From contig CANUEZ040000191.1 in NCBI GenBank assembly GCA_948099385.1, positions 4,402,001 through 4,466,000 on the forward strand: a stretch of DNA of 64,000 bases, written 5' to 3'. Shown in pieces: positions 26,801 to 41,200 of this stretch (positions are counted from its first letter, which is position 1; every line of letters starts with the position of its first letter). A program made the translations under genes and the position numbers. The notes below the pieces were generated by a model that did not search any database, had not been told where the DNA came from, and saw only the letters and a list, made by a program, of their open reading frames with translations. This DNA comes from Fasciola hepatica (Eukaryota; Platyhelminthes; Trematoda; Plagiorchiida; Fasciolidae).

Positions 26801-29324
26801 AAAACCAAGGCATTCCCTTATGAACAATCCACACAGATTGCTCATACAATGCAATAGAGCAGTAGCAGAGTAGATTTGTATAATATGATTCTCCATGCAG
26901 CTTGAACACAAAACTGACCATTGAAAATTATGGAAGCACTGTACAGCTGTTTGATCCGCTAAGGGAATCATGAGCATTGCACATGGACAGAGCCCACACG
27001 GGGACACGAACACGGGTTGGGGTGAACGAATGTCAGTCGAACACCCAAACCACAAGGCTATCCGATATGGGTCTCAACGCTTTGTTCAACATATACACTA
27101 CATGATATAGCACAATCCCCAAATTGGCTTCGGCTTTCGCTTTCGCTTTGAACGGTAACAACCAAATTCTCGCACACCGATCCAATCCTATGTTCCATCA
27201 CTTCTCTATTTATGGGCCTAAGTAAAACCAAGGCATTCCTTATGAACAATCCACACAGATTGCTCATACAATGCAATAGAGCAGTAGCAGAGTAGATTTG
27301 TATAATATGATTCTCCATGCAGCTTGAACACTGAACTGACCATTGAAAATGATGGAAGCACTGTACAGCTGTTTGATCCGCTAAGGGAATCATGAGCATT
27401 GCACATGGACAGAGCCCACACGGGGACACGAACAAGGGTTGGAGTGAACGATTGTCAGTCGAACACCCAAACCACAAGGCTATCCGATATGGGTCTCAAC
27501 GCTTTGTTCAACGTATACACTACGTGATATAGCACAATCCCCAAATTGGCTTCGGCTTTCGCTTTCGCTTTGAATTGTAACAACCAAATTCTCGCACACC
27601 GATCCAATCCTATATTCCATCACTTCTCTATTTATGGGCCTAAGTAAAACCAAGGCATTCCCTTATGAACAATCCACACAGATTGCTCATACAATGCAAT
27701 AGAGCAGTAGCAGAGTAGATTTGTATAATATGATTCTCCATGCAGCTTGAACACTGAACTGACCATTGAAAATGATGGAAGCACTGTACAGCTGTTTGAT
27801 CCGCTAAGGGAATCATGAGCATTGCACATGGACAGAGCTCACTCGGAGACACGAACAAGGGTTGGGGTGAACGAATGTCAGTCGAACACCCAAACCACAA
27901 GGCTATCCGATATTGGTCTCAACGCGTTGTTCAACATATGCTTACATGATATAGCACAATCCCCAAATTGACTTCGGCTTTCGCTTTCGCTTTGAACGGT
28001 AACAACCAAATTCTCGCACACCGATCCAATCCTATGTTCCATCAATTCTCTATTTATGGGCCTAAGTAAAACCAAGGCATTCCCTTATGAACAATCCACA
28101 CAGATTGCTCATACAATGCAATAGAGCAGTAGCAGAGTAGATTTGTATAATATGATTCTCCATGCAGCTTGAACACTGAACTGACCATTGAAAATGATGG
28201 AAGCACTGTACAGCTGTTTGATCCGCTAAGGGAATCATGAGCATTGCACATGGACAGAGATCACACTGGGACACGAACATGGGTTTTGGAGAACGATTGT
28301 CAGTCGAACACCCAAACCACAAGGCTATCCGATATGGGTCTCAACGCTTTGTTCAACATATACACTACATGATATAGCATAATCCCCAAATTGGCTTCGG
28401 CTTTCGCTTTCGCTTTGAACGGTAACAACCAAATTCTCGCACACCGATCCAATCCTATGTTTCATCACTTCTCTATTTATGGGCCTAATTAAAACCAAGG
28501 AATTCCCTTATGAACAATCCACACAGATTGCTCATACAATGCAATAGAGCAGTAGCAGAGTAGATTTGTATAATATGATTCTCCATGCAGCTTGATCACT
28601 GAACTGACCATTGAAAATTATGGAAGCACTGTACAGCTGTTAGATCCGCTAAGGGAATCAGGAGCATTGCACATGGACAGAGCCCACTCGGAGACACGAA
28701 CAAGGGTTTGGGTGAACGATTGTCAGTAGAACACCCAAACCACAAGGCTATCGATATGGGTCTCAACGCTTTGTTCAACATATACACTACGTGATTTAGC
28801 ACAATCCCCAAATTGGCTTCGGCTTTCGCTTTCTCTTTAAACGGTAACAACCAAATTCTCGCACACCGATCCAATCCTATATGCCATCACTTCTCAATTT
28901 ATGGGCCTAAGTAAAACCAAGGCATTCCCTTATGAACAATCCACACAGATTGCTCATACAATGCAATAGAGCAGTAGCAGAGTAGATTTGTATAATATGA
29001 TTCTCCATGCAGCTTGACCACGGAACTGACCATTGAAAATTATGGAAGCACTGTACAGCTGTTTGATCCGCTAAGGGAATCATGAGCATTGCACATGGAC
29101 AGAACACACACGGGGACACGAACAAGGGTTGGAGTGAACGAATGTCAGTCGAACACCCAAACCACAAGGCTATCGATCTGGGTCTCAACGCTTTGTTCAA
29201 CATATACACTACATGATATAGCACAATCCCCAAAATGGATTCGGCTTTCACATTGGATGTGAAAGGTAACAATCAAATTCTCGCACACCGATCCAATCCT
29301 ATGTTCCATCACTTCTCTATTTAT
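23834..29324 (+). repeat. Satellite domain with a trimer block copied 2,534 bp away
   Basis: The three monomers starting at 25524 (to about 26790) match the three starting at 28058 (to about 29324). The first pair share acactgggacacgaacatgg and ttttggagaacg. The second share gctgttagatccgc, gggtttgggtgaacg, cactacgtgatttagc and ctatatgccatc. The third share agaacacacacgggg, ggttggagtg and the tatcga deletion. Three unrelated monomers lie between them, so this is a spaced duplication of a trimer or a remnant of a hexamer. The monomer at 24678 is unusually divergent, including in its normally conserved core (gattttccatgcagttcg, ctgatctgacc, gatcccaatcgg). The copy at 28904 ends with a divergent ggattcgg and gtgaaaggtaac patch. 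Confidence 0.8.
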
Positions 29325-32300
29325 GGGCCTAAGTAAAACCAAGGCATTCCCTTATGAACAATCCACACAGATTGCTCATACAATGCAATAGAGCAGTAGC
29401 AGAGTAGATTTGTATAATATGATTCTCCATGCAGCTTGATCACTGAACTGACCATTGAAAATTATGGAAGCACTGTACAGCTGTTTGATCCGCTAAGGGA
29501 ATCATGAGCATTGCACATGGACAGAACACACACGGGGACACGAACAAGGGTTGCAGTGAACGAATGTCAGTCGAACACCCAAACCACAAGGCTATCCGAT
29601 ATGGGTCTCAACGCTTTGTTCAACATATACACTACATGATATAGCACAATCCCCAAATTGGCTTCGGCCTCCGCATTAGCTTTGAACGGTAACAACCAAA
29701 TTCTCGCACACCGATCCAATCCTATGTTCCATCACTTCTCTATTTATGGGCCTTAGTAAAACCAAGGCATTCCCTTATGAACAATCCACACAGATTGCTC
29801 ATACAATGCAATAGAGCAGTAGCAGAGTAGATTTGTATAATATGATTCTCCATGCAGCTTGAACACTGAACTGACAGTTGAAAAGGATGAAAGAACTGTA
29901 CAGCTGTTTGATCCGCTAAGGGAATCATGAGCATTGCGCATGGACAGAACATACACGGGGACACGAATAAGGGTTGCGGTGAACGATTGTCAGTCGAACA
30001 CCCAAACCACAAGGCTATCGATATGGGTCTCAACGCTTTGTTCAACATATACACTACATGATACAGCACAATCCCCAAATTGGCTTCGGCTTTCGCTTTC
30101 GCTTTGAACGGTAACAACCAAATTCTCGCACACCGATCCAATCCTATGTTCCATCACTTCTCTATTTATGGGCCTAAGTAAAACCAAGGCATTCCCTTAT
30201 GAACAATCCACACAGATTCCTCATACAATGCAATAGAGCAGTAGCAGAGAAGATTTGTATAATATGATTCTCCATGCAGCTTGTACACTTAACTCACCAT
30301 TGAAAATTATGGAAGCACTGTACAGCTGTTAGATCCGCTAAGGGAATCATGAGCATTGCTTATGGACAGAACACACACGGGGAAAAGAACAGGGTTTGGA
30401 GTTAACGAATGTCAGTCGAACACCCAAACCACAAGGCTATCCGATATGGATCTCAACGCTTTGTTAAACATATACAATACATGATATAGCACAATCCCCA
30501 AATTGGCTTCGGCTTTCGCTTTCGCTTTGAACGGTAACAACCAAATTCTCGCACACCGATCCAATCCAATGTTCCATCACTTCTCTATTTATGGGCCTAA
30601 GTAAAACCAAGGCATTCCCTTATGAACAATCCACACAGATTGCTCATACAATGCAATAGAGCAGTAGCAGAGTAGATTTGTATAATATGATTCTCCATGC
30701 AGCTTGAACACTGAACTGACCATTGAAAATGATGGAAGCACTGTACAGCTGTTTGATCCGCTCAGGGAATCATGAGCATTGCACATGGACAGAGCCCACT
30801 CGGAGACACGAACAAGGGTTGGGGTGAACGAATGTCAGTCGAACACCCAAACCACAAGGCTATCGATATGGGTCTCAACGCTTTGTTCAACATATACACT
30901 ACATGATATAGCACAATCCCCAAATTGGTTTCGGCTTTCGCTTTCGCTTTAAACGGTAACAACCAAATTCTCGCACACCGATCCAATCCTATGTTCCATC
31001 ACGTCTCTATTTATGGGCCTAAGTAAGACCAAGGCATTCCCTTATGAACAATCCACACAGATTGCTCATACAATGCAATAGAGCAGTGGCAGAGTAGATT
31101 TGTATAATATGATTCTCCATGCAGCTTGAACACTGAACTGACCATTGAAAATGATGGAAGCACTGTACAGCTGTTTGATCCGCTAAGGGAATCATGAGCA
31201 TTGCACATGGACAGAACACACACGGGGACACGAACAAGGGTTGGGGTGAACGAATGTCAGTCGAACACCCAAACCACAAGGCTATCCGATGTGGGTCTCA
31301 ACGCTTTGTTCAACATATACATTATATGATATAGCACAATCCCCAAATTGGCTTCGGCTTTCGCTTTCGCTTTGAACGGTAACAACCAAATTCTCGCACA
31401 CCGATCCAATCCTATGTTCCATCACTTCTCTATTTATGGGCCTAAGAAAACCAAGGCATTCCTTTATAAACAATCCACACAGATTGCTCATACAATGCAA
31501 TAGAGCAGTAGCAGAGTAGATTTGTATAATATGATTCTCCATGCAGCTTGAACACTGAACTGACCATTGAAAATTATGGAAGCACTGTACAGCTGTTTGA
31601 TCCGCTAAGGGAATCATGAGCATTGCACATGGACACAGCCCACACGGGGACACGAACAAGGGTTGGGGTGAACGAATGTCAGTCGAACACCCAAACCACA
31701 AGGCTATCCGATATGGGTCTCAACGCTTTGTTCAACATATACACTACATGATATAGCACAATCCCCAAATTGGCTTCGGCTTTCGCTTTCGCTTTGAACG
31801 GTAACAACCAAATTCTCGCACACCGATCCAATCCTATGTTCCATCACTTCTCTATTTATGGGCCTAAGTAAAACCAAGGCATTCCCTTATGAACAATCCA
31901 CACAGATTGCTCATACAATGCAATAGAGCAGTAGCAGAGTAGATTTGTATAATATGATTCTCCATGCAGCTTGAACACTGAAGTGACCATTGAAAATTAT
32001 GGAAGCACTGTACAGCTGTTTGATCCGCTAAGGGAATCATGAGCATTGCGCATGGAGAGAACACACACGGGGACACGAATAAGGGTTGCGGTGAACGAAT
32101 GTCAGTCGAACACCCAAACCACAAGGCTATCCGATATGGGTCTGAACGCTTTGTTCAACATATACAATACATGATATAGCACAATCCCCAAATTGACTTC
32201 GGCTTTCGCTTTCGCTTTGAACGGTAACAACCAAATTCTCGCACACCGATCCAATCCTATATGCCATCACTTCTCAATTTATGGGCCTAAGTAAAACCAA

Positions 32301-32705
32301 GGCATTCCCTTATGAACAATCCACACAGATTGCTCATACAATGCAATAGAGCAGTAGCAGAGTAGATTTGTATAATATGATTCTCCATGCAGCTTGAACA
32401 CTGAACTGACCATTGAAAATGATGGAAGCACTGTACAGCTGTTTGATCCGCTAAGGGAATCATGAGCATTGCACATGGACAGAACACACACGGGGACACG
32501 AATAAGGGTTTGGGTGAACGAATGTCAGTCGAACACCCAAACCACAAGGCTATCCGATATGGGTCTCAACGCTTTGTTCAACATATACATTATGTGATAT
32601 AGCACAATCCCCAAATTGGCTTCGGCTTTCGCTTTCGCTTTGAACGGTAACAACCAAATTCTCGCACACCGATCCAATCCTATGTTCCATCACTTCTCTA
32701 TTTAT
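29325..32705 (+). repeat. Satellite monomers, diverse, no clear HOR
   Basis: Eight monomers show no obvious repeated order. The gaacacacacgggg type predominates, alternating with the ctcggagac type. Several copies diverge inside the usually conserved core: near 29436 (cttgatcactg), near 29873-29897 (gacagttg, aaggatgaaagaactg) and near 30283-30300 (cttgtacacttaactcacc). The copy at 31438 carries the linked aagaaaacc and cctttataaac variants found elsewhere only at 12416. The ggttgcggtg variant appears from here to about 42.2 kb and again at 50-55 kb. No gene is supported. Confidence 0.8.
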
Positions 32706-34396
32706 GGGCCTAAGTAAAACCAAGGCATTCCCTTATGAACAATCCACACAGATTGCTCATACAATGCAATAGAGCAGTAGCAGAGTAGATTTGTATAATA
32801 TGATTCTCCATGCAGCTTGAACACTGAACTGACCATTGAAAATGATGGAAGCACTGTACAGCTGTTTGATCCGCTAAGGGAATCATGAGCATTGCGCATG
32901 GACAGAACACACACGGGGACACGAACAAGGGTTGCGGTGAACGAATGTCAGTCGAACACCCAAACCACAAGGCAATCCGATATGGGTCTCAACGCTTTGT
33001 TCAACATATACAATACATGATATAGCACAATCCCCAAATTGGCTTCGGCTTTCGCTTTCGCTTTGAACGGTAAAAACCAAATTCTCGCACACCGATCCAA
33101 TCCTATGTTCCATCACTTCTCTATTTATGGGCCTAAGTAAAACCAAGGCATTCCCTTATGAACAATCCACACAGATTGCTCATACAATGCAATAGAGCAG
33201 TAGCAGTGTAGATTTGTATAATATGATTCTCCATGCAGCTTGAACACTGAACTGACCATTGAAAATTATGGAAGCACTGTACAACTGTTTGATCCGCTAA
33301 GAGAATCATGAGCATTGCACATGGACAGAGCCCACACGGGGACGCGAACAAGGGTTGGAGTGAACGAATGTCAGTCGAACACCCAAACCACAAGGCTTTC
33401 CCATATGGGTCTCAACGCTTTGTTCAACATATACAATACATGATATAGCACAATCCCCAAATTGGCTTCGGCTTTCGCTGTCGCTTTGAACGGTAACAAC
33501 CAAATTCTCGCACACCGATCCAATCCTATGTTCCATCACTTCTCTATTTATGGGCCTTAGTAAAACCAAGGCATTCCCTTATGAACAATCCACACAGATT
33601 GCTCATACAATGCAATAGAGCAGTAGCAGAGTAGATTTGTATAATATGATTCTCCATGCAGCTTGTACACTTAACTGACCATTGAAAATGATGGAAGCAC
33701 TGTACAGCTGTTTGATCCGCTAAGGGAATCATGAGCATTGCGCATGGACAGAACACACACGGGGACACGAACAAGGGTTGCGGTGAACGAATGTCAGTCG
33801 AACACCCAAACCACAAGGCAATCGATATGGGTCTCAACGCTTTGTTCAACATATACAATACATGATATAGCACAATCCCCAAATTGGCTTCGGCTTTCGC
33901 TTTCGCTTTGAACGGTAAAAACCAAATTCTCGCACACCGATCCAATCCTATGTTCCATCACTTCTCTATTTATGGGCCTAAGTAAAACCAAGGCATTCCC
34001 TTATGAACAATCCACACAGATTGCTCATACAATGCAATAGAGCAGTAGCAGAGTAGATTTGTATAATATGATTCTCCATGCAGCTTGAACACTGAACTGA
34101 CCATTGAAAATTATGGAAGCACTGTACAACTGTTTGATCCGCTAAGAGAATCATGAGCATTGCACATGGACAGAGCCCACACGGGGACGCGAACAAGGGT
34201 TGGAGTGAACGAATGTCAGTCGAACACCCAAACCACAAGGCTTTCCCATATGGGTCTCAACGCTTTGTTCAACATATACACTACATGATATAGCACAATC
34301 CCCAAATTGGCTTCGGCTTTCGCTTTCGCTTTGAACGGTAACAACCAAATTCTCGCACACCGATCCAATCCTATGTTCCATCACTTCTCTATTTAT
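32706..34396 (+). repeat. Tetrameric HOR, copy 1 (1,691 bp)
   Basis: Four monomers (starts 32706, 33129, 33552, 33974) form a unit repeated immediately downstream. Markers in order are: ttgcgcatgg with ggttgcggtg and aaggcaatccg and ggtaaaaacc; gcagtgtag with gtacaactg and aagagaatc and ggctttcccatatggg and cgctgtcgc; gggccttag with cttgtacacttaactg and aatcgatatggg; and again gtacaactg with aagagaatc and gggctttccc-type ending. Monomers 1 and 3 resemble each other, as do 2 and 4, so the tetramer is itself a diverged dimer of dimers. Length is one base short of 4 x 423 because the third monomer carries the tatcgat-type deletion. Confidence 0.93.
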
Positions 34397-36087
34397 GGGC
34401 CTAAGTAAAACCAAGGCATTCCCTTATGAACAATCCACACAGATTGCTCATACAATGCAATAGAGCAGTAGCAGAGTAGATTTGTTAAATATGATTCTCC
34501 ATGCAGCTTGAACACTGAACTGACCATTGAAAATGATGGAAGCACTGTACAGCTGTTTGATCCGCTAAGGGAATCATGAGCATTGCGCATGGACAGAACA
34601 CACACGGGGACACGAACAAGGGTTGCGGTGAACGAATGTCAGTCGAACACCCAAACCACAAGGCAATCCGATATGGGTCTCAACGCTTTGTTCAACATAT
34701 ACAATACATGATATAGCACAATCCCCAAATTGGCTTCGGCTTTCGCTTTCGCTTTGAACGGTAAAAACCAAATTCTCGCACACCGATCCAATCCTATGTT
34801 CCATCACTTCTCTATTTATGGGCCTAAGTAAAACCAAGGCATTCCCTTATGAACAATCCACACAGATTGCTCATACAATGCAATAGAGCAGTAGCAGTGT
34901 AGATTTGTATAATATGATTCTCCATGCAGCTTGAACACTGAACTGACCATTGAAAATTATGGAAGCACTGTACAACTGTTTGATCCGCTAAGAGAATCAT
35001 GAGCATTGCACATGGACAGAGCCCACACGGGGACGCGAACAAGGGTTGGAGTGAACGAATGTCAGTCGAACACCCAAACCACAAGGCTTTCCCATATGGG
35101 TCTCAACGCTTTGTTCAACATATACACTACATGATATAGCACAATCCCCAAATTGGCTTCGGCTTTCGCTGTCGCTTTGAACGGTAACAACCAAATTCTC
35201 GCACACCGATCCAATCCTATGTTCCATCACTTCTCTATTTATGGGCCTTAGTAAAACCAAGGCATTCCCTTATGAACAATCCACACAGATTGCTCATACA
35301 ATGCAATAGAGCAGTAGCAGAGTAGATTTGTATAATATGATTCTCCATGCAGCTTGTACACTTAACTGACCATTGAAAATGATGGAAGCACTGTACAGCT
35401 GTTTGATCCGCTAAGGGAATCATGAGCATTGCGCATGGACAGAACACACACGGGGACACGAACAAGGGTTGCGGTGAACGAATGTCAGTCGAACACCCAA
35501 ACCACAAGGCAATCGATATGGGTCTCAACGCTTTGTTCAACATATACAATACATGATATAGCACAATCCCCAAATTGGCTTCGGCTTTCGCTTTCGCTTT
35601 GAACGGTAAAAACCAAATTCTCGCACACCGATCCAATCCTATGTTCCATCACTTCTCTATTTATGGGCCTAAGTAAAACCAAGGCATTCCCTTATGAACA
35701 ATCCACACAGATTGCTCATACAATGCAATAGAGCAGTAGCAGAGTAGATTTGTATAATATGATTCTCCATGCAGCTTGAACACTGAACTGACCATTGAAA
35801 ATTATGGAAGCACTGTACAACTGTTTGATCCGCTAAGAGAATCATGAGCATTGCACATGGACAGAGCCCACACGGGGACGCAAACAAGGGTTGGAGTGAA
35901 CGAATGTCAGTCGAACACCCAAACCACAAGGCTTTCCCATATGGGTCTCAACGCTTTGTTCAACATATACACTACATGATATAGCACAATCCCCAAATTG
36001 GCTTCGGCTTTCGCTTTCGCTTTGAACGGTAACAACCAAATTCTCGCACACCGATCCAATCCTATGTTCCATCACTTCTCTATTTAT
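34397..36087 (+). repeat. Tetrameric HOR, copy 2 (1,691 bp)
   Basis: This unit repeats the preceding 1,691 bp with all of its marker variants in the same order and the same length. By eye I find only four differing bases: 34486 and 34487 (tttgttaaat where copy 1 has tttgtataat), 35127 (c for a at 33436) and 35882 (a for g at 34191). That is about 99.8% identity, far above that between neighbouring monomers, so this is the most recent duplication visible in the window. The monomer after it (36088) and the one before copy 1 (32283) do not continue the pattern, so both outer borders are sharp. An assembly duplication cannot be excluded from sequence alone. Confidence 0.93.
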
Positions 36088-38202
36088 GGGCCTAAGTAAA
36101 ACCAAGGCATTCCCTTATGAACAATCCACACAGATTGCTCATACAATGCAATAGAGCAGTAGCAGAGTAGATTTGTATAATATGATTCTCCATGCAGCTT
36201 GAACACTGAACTGACCATTGAAAATGATGGAAGCACTGTACAGCTGTTTGATCCACTAAGGGAATCATGAGCATTGCACCTGGACAGAGCCCACTCGGAG
36301 ACACGAACAAGGGTTGGGGTGAACGAATGTCAGTCGAACACCCAAACCACAAGGCAATCCGATATGGGTCTCAACGCTTTGTTCAACATATACAATACAT
36401 GATATGGCACAATCCCCAAATTGGCTTCGGCTTTCGCTTTCGCTTTGAACGGTAACAACCAAATTCTCGCACACCGATCCAATCGTATGTTCCATCACTT
36501 CTCTATTTATGGGCCTAAGTAAAACCAAGGCTTTCCCTTATGAACAATCCACACAGATTGCTCATACAATGCAATAGAGCAGTAGCAGAGTAGATTTGTA
36601 TAATATGATTCTCCATGCAGCTTGAACACTGAACTGACCATTGAAAATGATGGAAGCACTGTACAGCTGTTTGATCCGCTAAGGGAATCATGAGCATTGC
36701 ACATGGACACAGCCCACTCGGAGACACGAACAAGGGTTGGGGTGAACGATTGTCAGTCGAACACCCAAACCACAAGGCTTTCCCATATGGGTCTCAACGC
36801 TTTGTTCAACATATACAATACATGATATAGCACAATCCCCAAATTGGCTTCGGCTTTCGCTTTCGCTTTGAACGGTAACAACCAAATTTACGCACACCGA
36901 TCCAATCCTATGTTCCATCACTTCTCTTTTTATGGGCATAATTAAGACCAAGGCATTCCCTTATGAACAATCCACACAGATTGCTCATACAATGCAATAG
37001 AGCAGTAGCAGAGTAGATTTGTATAATATGATTCTCCATGCAGCTTGAACACTGAACTGACCATTGAAAATGATGGAAGCACTGTACAGCTGTTTGATCC
37101 GCTAAGGGAATCATGAGCATTGCACATGGACAGAGCCCACTCGGAGACACGAACAAGGGTTGGGGTGAACGAATGTCAGTCGAACACCCAAACCACAAGG
37201 CTATCCGATATGGGTCTCAACGCTTTGTTCAACACACACACTAAATGATATAGCACAATCCCCAAATTGGCTTCGGCTTTCGCTTTCGCTTTGAACGGTA
37301 AAAACCAAATTCTCGCACACCGATCCAATCCTATGTTCCATCACTTCTCTATTTATGGGCCTAAGTAAAACCAAGGCTTTCCCTTATGAACAATCCACAC
37401 AGATTGCTCATACAATGCAATAGAGCAGTAGCAGTGTAGATTTGTATAATATGATTCTCCATGCAGCTTGAACACTGAACTGACCATTGAAAATGATGGA
37501 AGCACTGTACAGCTGTTTGATCCACTAAGGGAATCATGAGCATTGCACATGGACAGAGCCCACACGGGGACGCGAACAAGGGTTGGAGTGAACGAATGTC
37601 AGTCGAACACCCAAACCACAAGGCTTTCCCATATGGGTCTCAACGCTTTGTTCAACATATACACTACATGATATAGCACAATCCCCAAATTGGCTTCGGC
37701 TTTCGCTTTCGCTTTGAACGGTAACAACCAAATTCTCGCACACCGATCCAATCCTATGTTCCATCACTTCTCTATTTATGGGCCTAAGTAAAACCAAGGC
37801 ATTCGCTTATGAACAATCCACACAGATTGCTCATACAATGCAATAGAGCAGTAGCAGAGTAGATTTGTATAATATGATTCTCCATGCAGCTTGAACACTG
37901 AACTGACCATTGAAAATGATGGAAGCACTGTACAGCTGTTTGATCCGCTAAGGGAATCATGAGCATTGCACCTGGACAGAGCCCACACGGGGACACGAAC
38001 AAGGGTTGGGGTGAACGAATGTCAGTCGAACACCCAAACCACAAGGCAATCCGATATGGGTCTCAACGCTTTGTTCAACATATACAATACATGATATAGC
38101 ACAATCCCCAAATTGGCTTCGGCTTTCGCTTTCGCTTTGAACGGTAACAACCAAATTCTCGCACACCGATCCAATCGTATGTTCCATCACTTCTCTATTT
38201 AT
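36088..38202 (+). repeat. Satellite monomers with 4-monomer (1,692 bp) relation
   Basis: The monomers at 36088 and 37780 lie 1,692 bp apart and share ttgcacctggacag, aaggcaatccg and the rare ccaatcgtatg. The intervening copies at 36511 and 37357 share aaggctttccc, which is otherwise absent from this position. The copy at 36934 begins with gggcataattaagacc, an unusual form of the normally fixed phase word. The ggctttcccatatggg variant from the preceding tetramer continues here (near 36778 and 37624), showing that the blocks share ancestry. No gene is supported. Confidence 0.8.
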
Positions 38203-41200
38203 GGGCCTAAGTAAAACCAAGGCATTCCCTTATGAGCAATCCACACAGATTGCTCATACAATGCAATAGAGCAGTAGCAGAGTAGATTTGTATAATATGG
38301 TTCTCCATGCAGCTTGAACACTGAACTGACCATTGAAAATGATGGAAGCACTGTACAGCTGTTTGATCCGCTAAGGGAATCATGAGCATTGCACATGGAC
38401 AGAACACACACGGGGACACGAACAAGGGTTGGGGTGAACGAATGTCAGTCGAACACCCAAACCACAAGGCTATCCGATGTGGGTCTCAACGCTTTGTTCA
38501 ACATATACATTATATGATATAGCACAATCCCCAAATTGGCTTCGGCTTTCGCTTTCGCTTTGAACGGTAACAACCAAATTCTCGCACACCGATCCAATCC
38601 TATGTTTCATCACTTCTCTATTTATGGGCCTAAGTAAAACCAAGGCATTCCCTTATGAACAATCCACACAGATTGCTCATACAATGCAATAGAGCAGTAG
38701 CAGAGTAGATTTGTATAATATGATTCTTCATGCAGCTTGAACACTGAACTGACCATTGAAAATTATGGAAGCACTGTACAGCTGTTTGATCCGCTAAGGG
38801 AATCATGAGCATTGCGCATGGACAGAACACACACGGGGACACGAACAAGGGTTGCGGTGAACGAATGTCAGTCGAACACCCAAACCCCAAGGCTATCCGA
38901 TATGGGTCTGAACGCTTTGTTCAACATATACAATACATGATATAGCACAATCCCCAAATTGGCTTCGGCTTTCGCTTTCGCTTTGAACGGTAACAACCAA
39001 ATTCTCGCACACCGATCCAATCCTATGTTCCATCACTTCTCTATTTATGGGCCTTAGTAAAACCAAGGCATTCCCTTATGAACAATCCACACAGATTGCT
39101 CATACAATGCAATAGAGCAGTAGCAGAGTAGATTTGTATAATATGATTCTCCATGCAGCTTGAACACTGAACTGACCATTGAAAATTATGGAAGCACTGT
39201 ACAGCTGTTTGATCCGCTAAGGGAATCATGAGCATTGCACATGGACAGAGCCAACCCGGAGACACGAACAAGGGTTTGGGTGAACGATTGTCAGTCGAAC
39301 ACCCAAACCACAAGTCTGTCTGATATGGGTCTCAACGCTTTGTTCAACATATACAATACATGATATAGCACAAACCCCAAATTGGCTTCGGCTTTCGCTT
39401 TCGCTTTGAACGGTAACAACCAAATTCTCGCACACCGATCCAATCGTATGTTCCATCACTTCTCTATTTATGGGCCTAAGTAAAACCAAGGCATTCCCTT
39501 ATGAACAATCCACACAGATTGCTCATACAATGCAATAGAGCAGTAGCAGAGTAGATTTGTATAATATGATTCTCCATGCAGCTTGAACACTGAACTGACC
39601 ATTGAAAATGATGGAAGCACTGTACAGCTGTTTGATCCGCTAAGGGAATCATGAGCATTGCACATGGACAGAACACACACGGGGACACGAACAAGGGTTG
39701 GGGTGAACGAATGTCAGTCGAACACCCAAACCACAAGGCTATCCCATATGGGTCTCAACGCTTTGTTCAACATATACATTATATGATATAGCACAATCCC
39801 CAAATTGGCTTCGGCTTTCGCTTTCGCTTTGAACGGTAACAACCAAATTCTCGCACACCGATCCAATCCTATGTTCCATCAGTTCTCTATTTATGGGCCT
39901 AAGTAATACCAAGGCATTCCCTTATGAACAATCCACACAGATTGCTCATACAATGCAATAGAGCAGTAGCAGAGTAGATTTGTATAATATGATTCTTCAT
40001 GCAGCTTGAACACTGAACTGACCATTGAAAATTATGGAAGCACTGTACAGCTGTTTGATCCGCTAAGGGAATCATGAGCATTGCGCATGGACAGAACACA
40101 CACGGGGACACGAACAAGGGTTGCGGTGAACGAATGTCAGTCGAACACCCAAACCCCAAGGCTATCCCATATGGGTCTGAACGCTTTGTTCAACATATAC
40201 AATACATGATATAGCACAATCCCCAAATTGGCTTCGGCTTTCGCTTTCGCTTTGAACGGTAACAACCAAATTCTCGCACACCGATCCAATCCTATGTTCC
40301 ATCACTTCTCTTTTTATGGGCCTTAGTAAAACCAAGGCATTCCCTTATGAACAATCCACACAGATTGCTCATACAATGCAATAGAGCAGTAGCAGAGTAG
40401 ATTTGTATAATATGATTCTCCATGCAGCTTGAACACTGAACTGACCATTGAAAATGATGGAAGCACTGTACAGCTGTTTGATCCGCTAAGGGAATCATGA
40501 GCATTGCACATGGACAGAGCCAACTCGGAGACACGAACAAGGGTTGGGGTGAACGATTGTCAGTCGAACACCCAAACCACAAGTCTGTCTGATATGGGTC
40601 TCAACGCTTTGTTCAACATATACAATACATGATATAGCACAATCCCCAAATTGGCTTCGGCTTTCGCTTTCGCTTTGAACGGTAACAACCAAATTCTCGC
40701 ACACCGATCCAATCCTATGTTCCATCACTTCTCTATTTATGGGCCTAAGTAAAACCAAGGCATTCCCTTATGAACAATCCACACAGATTGCTCATACAAT
40801 GCAATAGAGCAGTAGCAGAGTAGATTTGTATAATATGATTCTCCATGCAGCTTGAACACTGAACTGACCATTGAAATTATGGAAGCACTGTACATCTGTT
40901 TGATCCGCTAAGGGAATCATGAGCATTGCACATGGACAGAACACACACGGGGACACGAACAAGGGTTGGAGTGAACGAATGTCAGTCGAACACCCAAACC
41001 ACAAGGCTATCCGATATGGGTCTCAACGCTTTGTTCAACATATACAATACATGATATAGCACAATCCCCAAATTGGCTTCGGCTTTCGCTTTCGCTTTGA
41101 ACGGTAACAACCAAATTCTCGCACACCGATCCAATCCTATGTTCCATCACTTCTCTATTTATGGGCCTAAGTAAAACCAAGGCATTCCCTTATGAACAAT

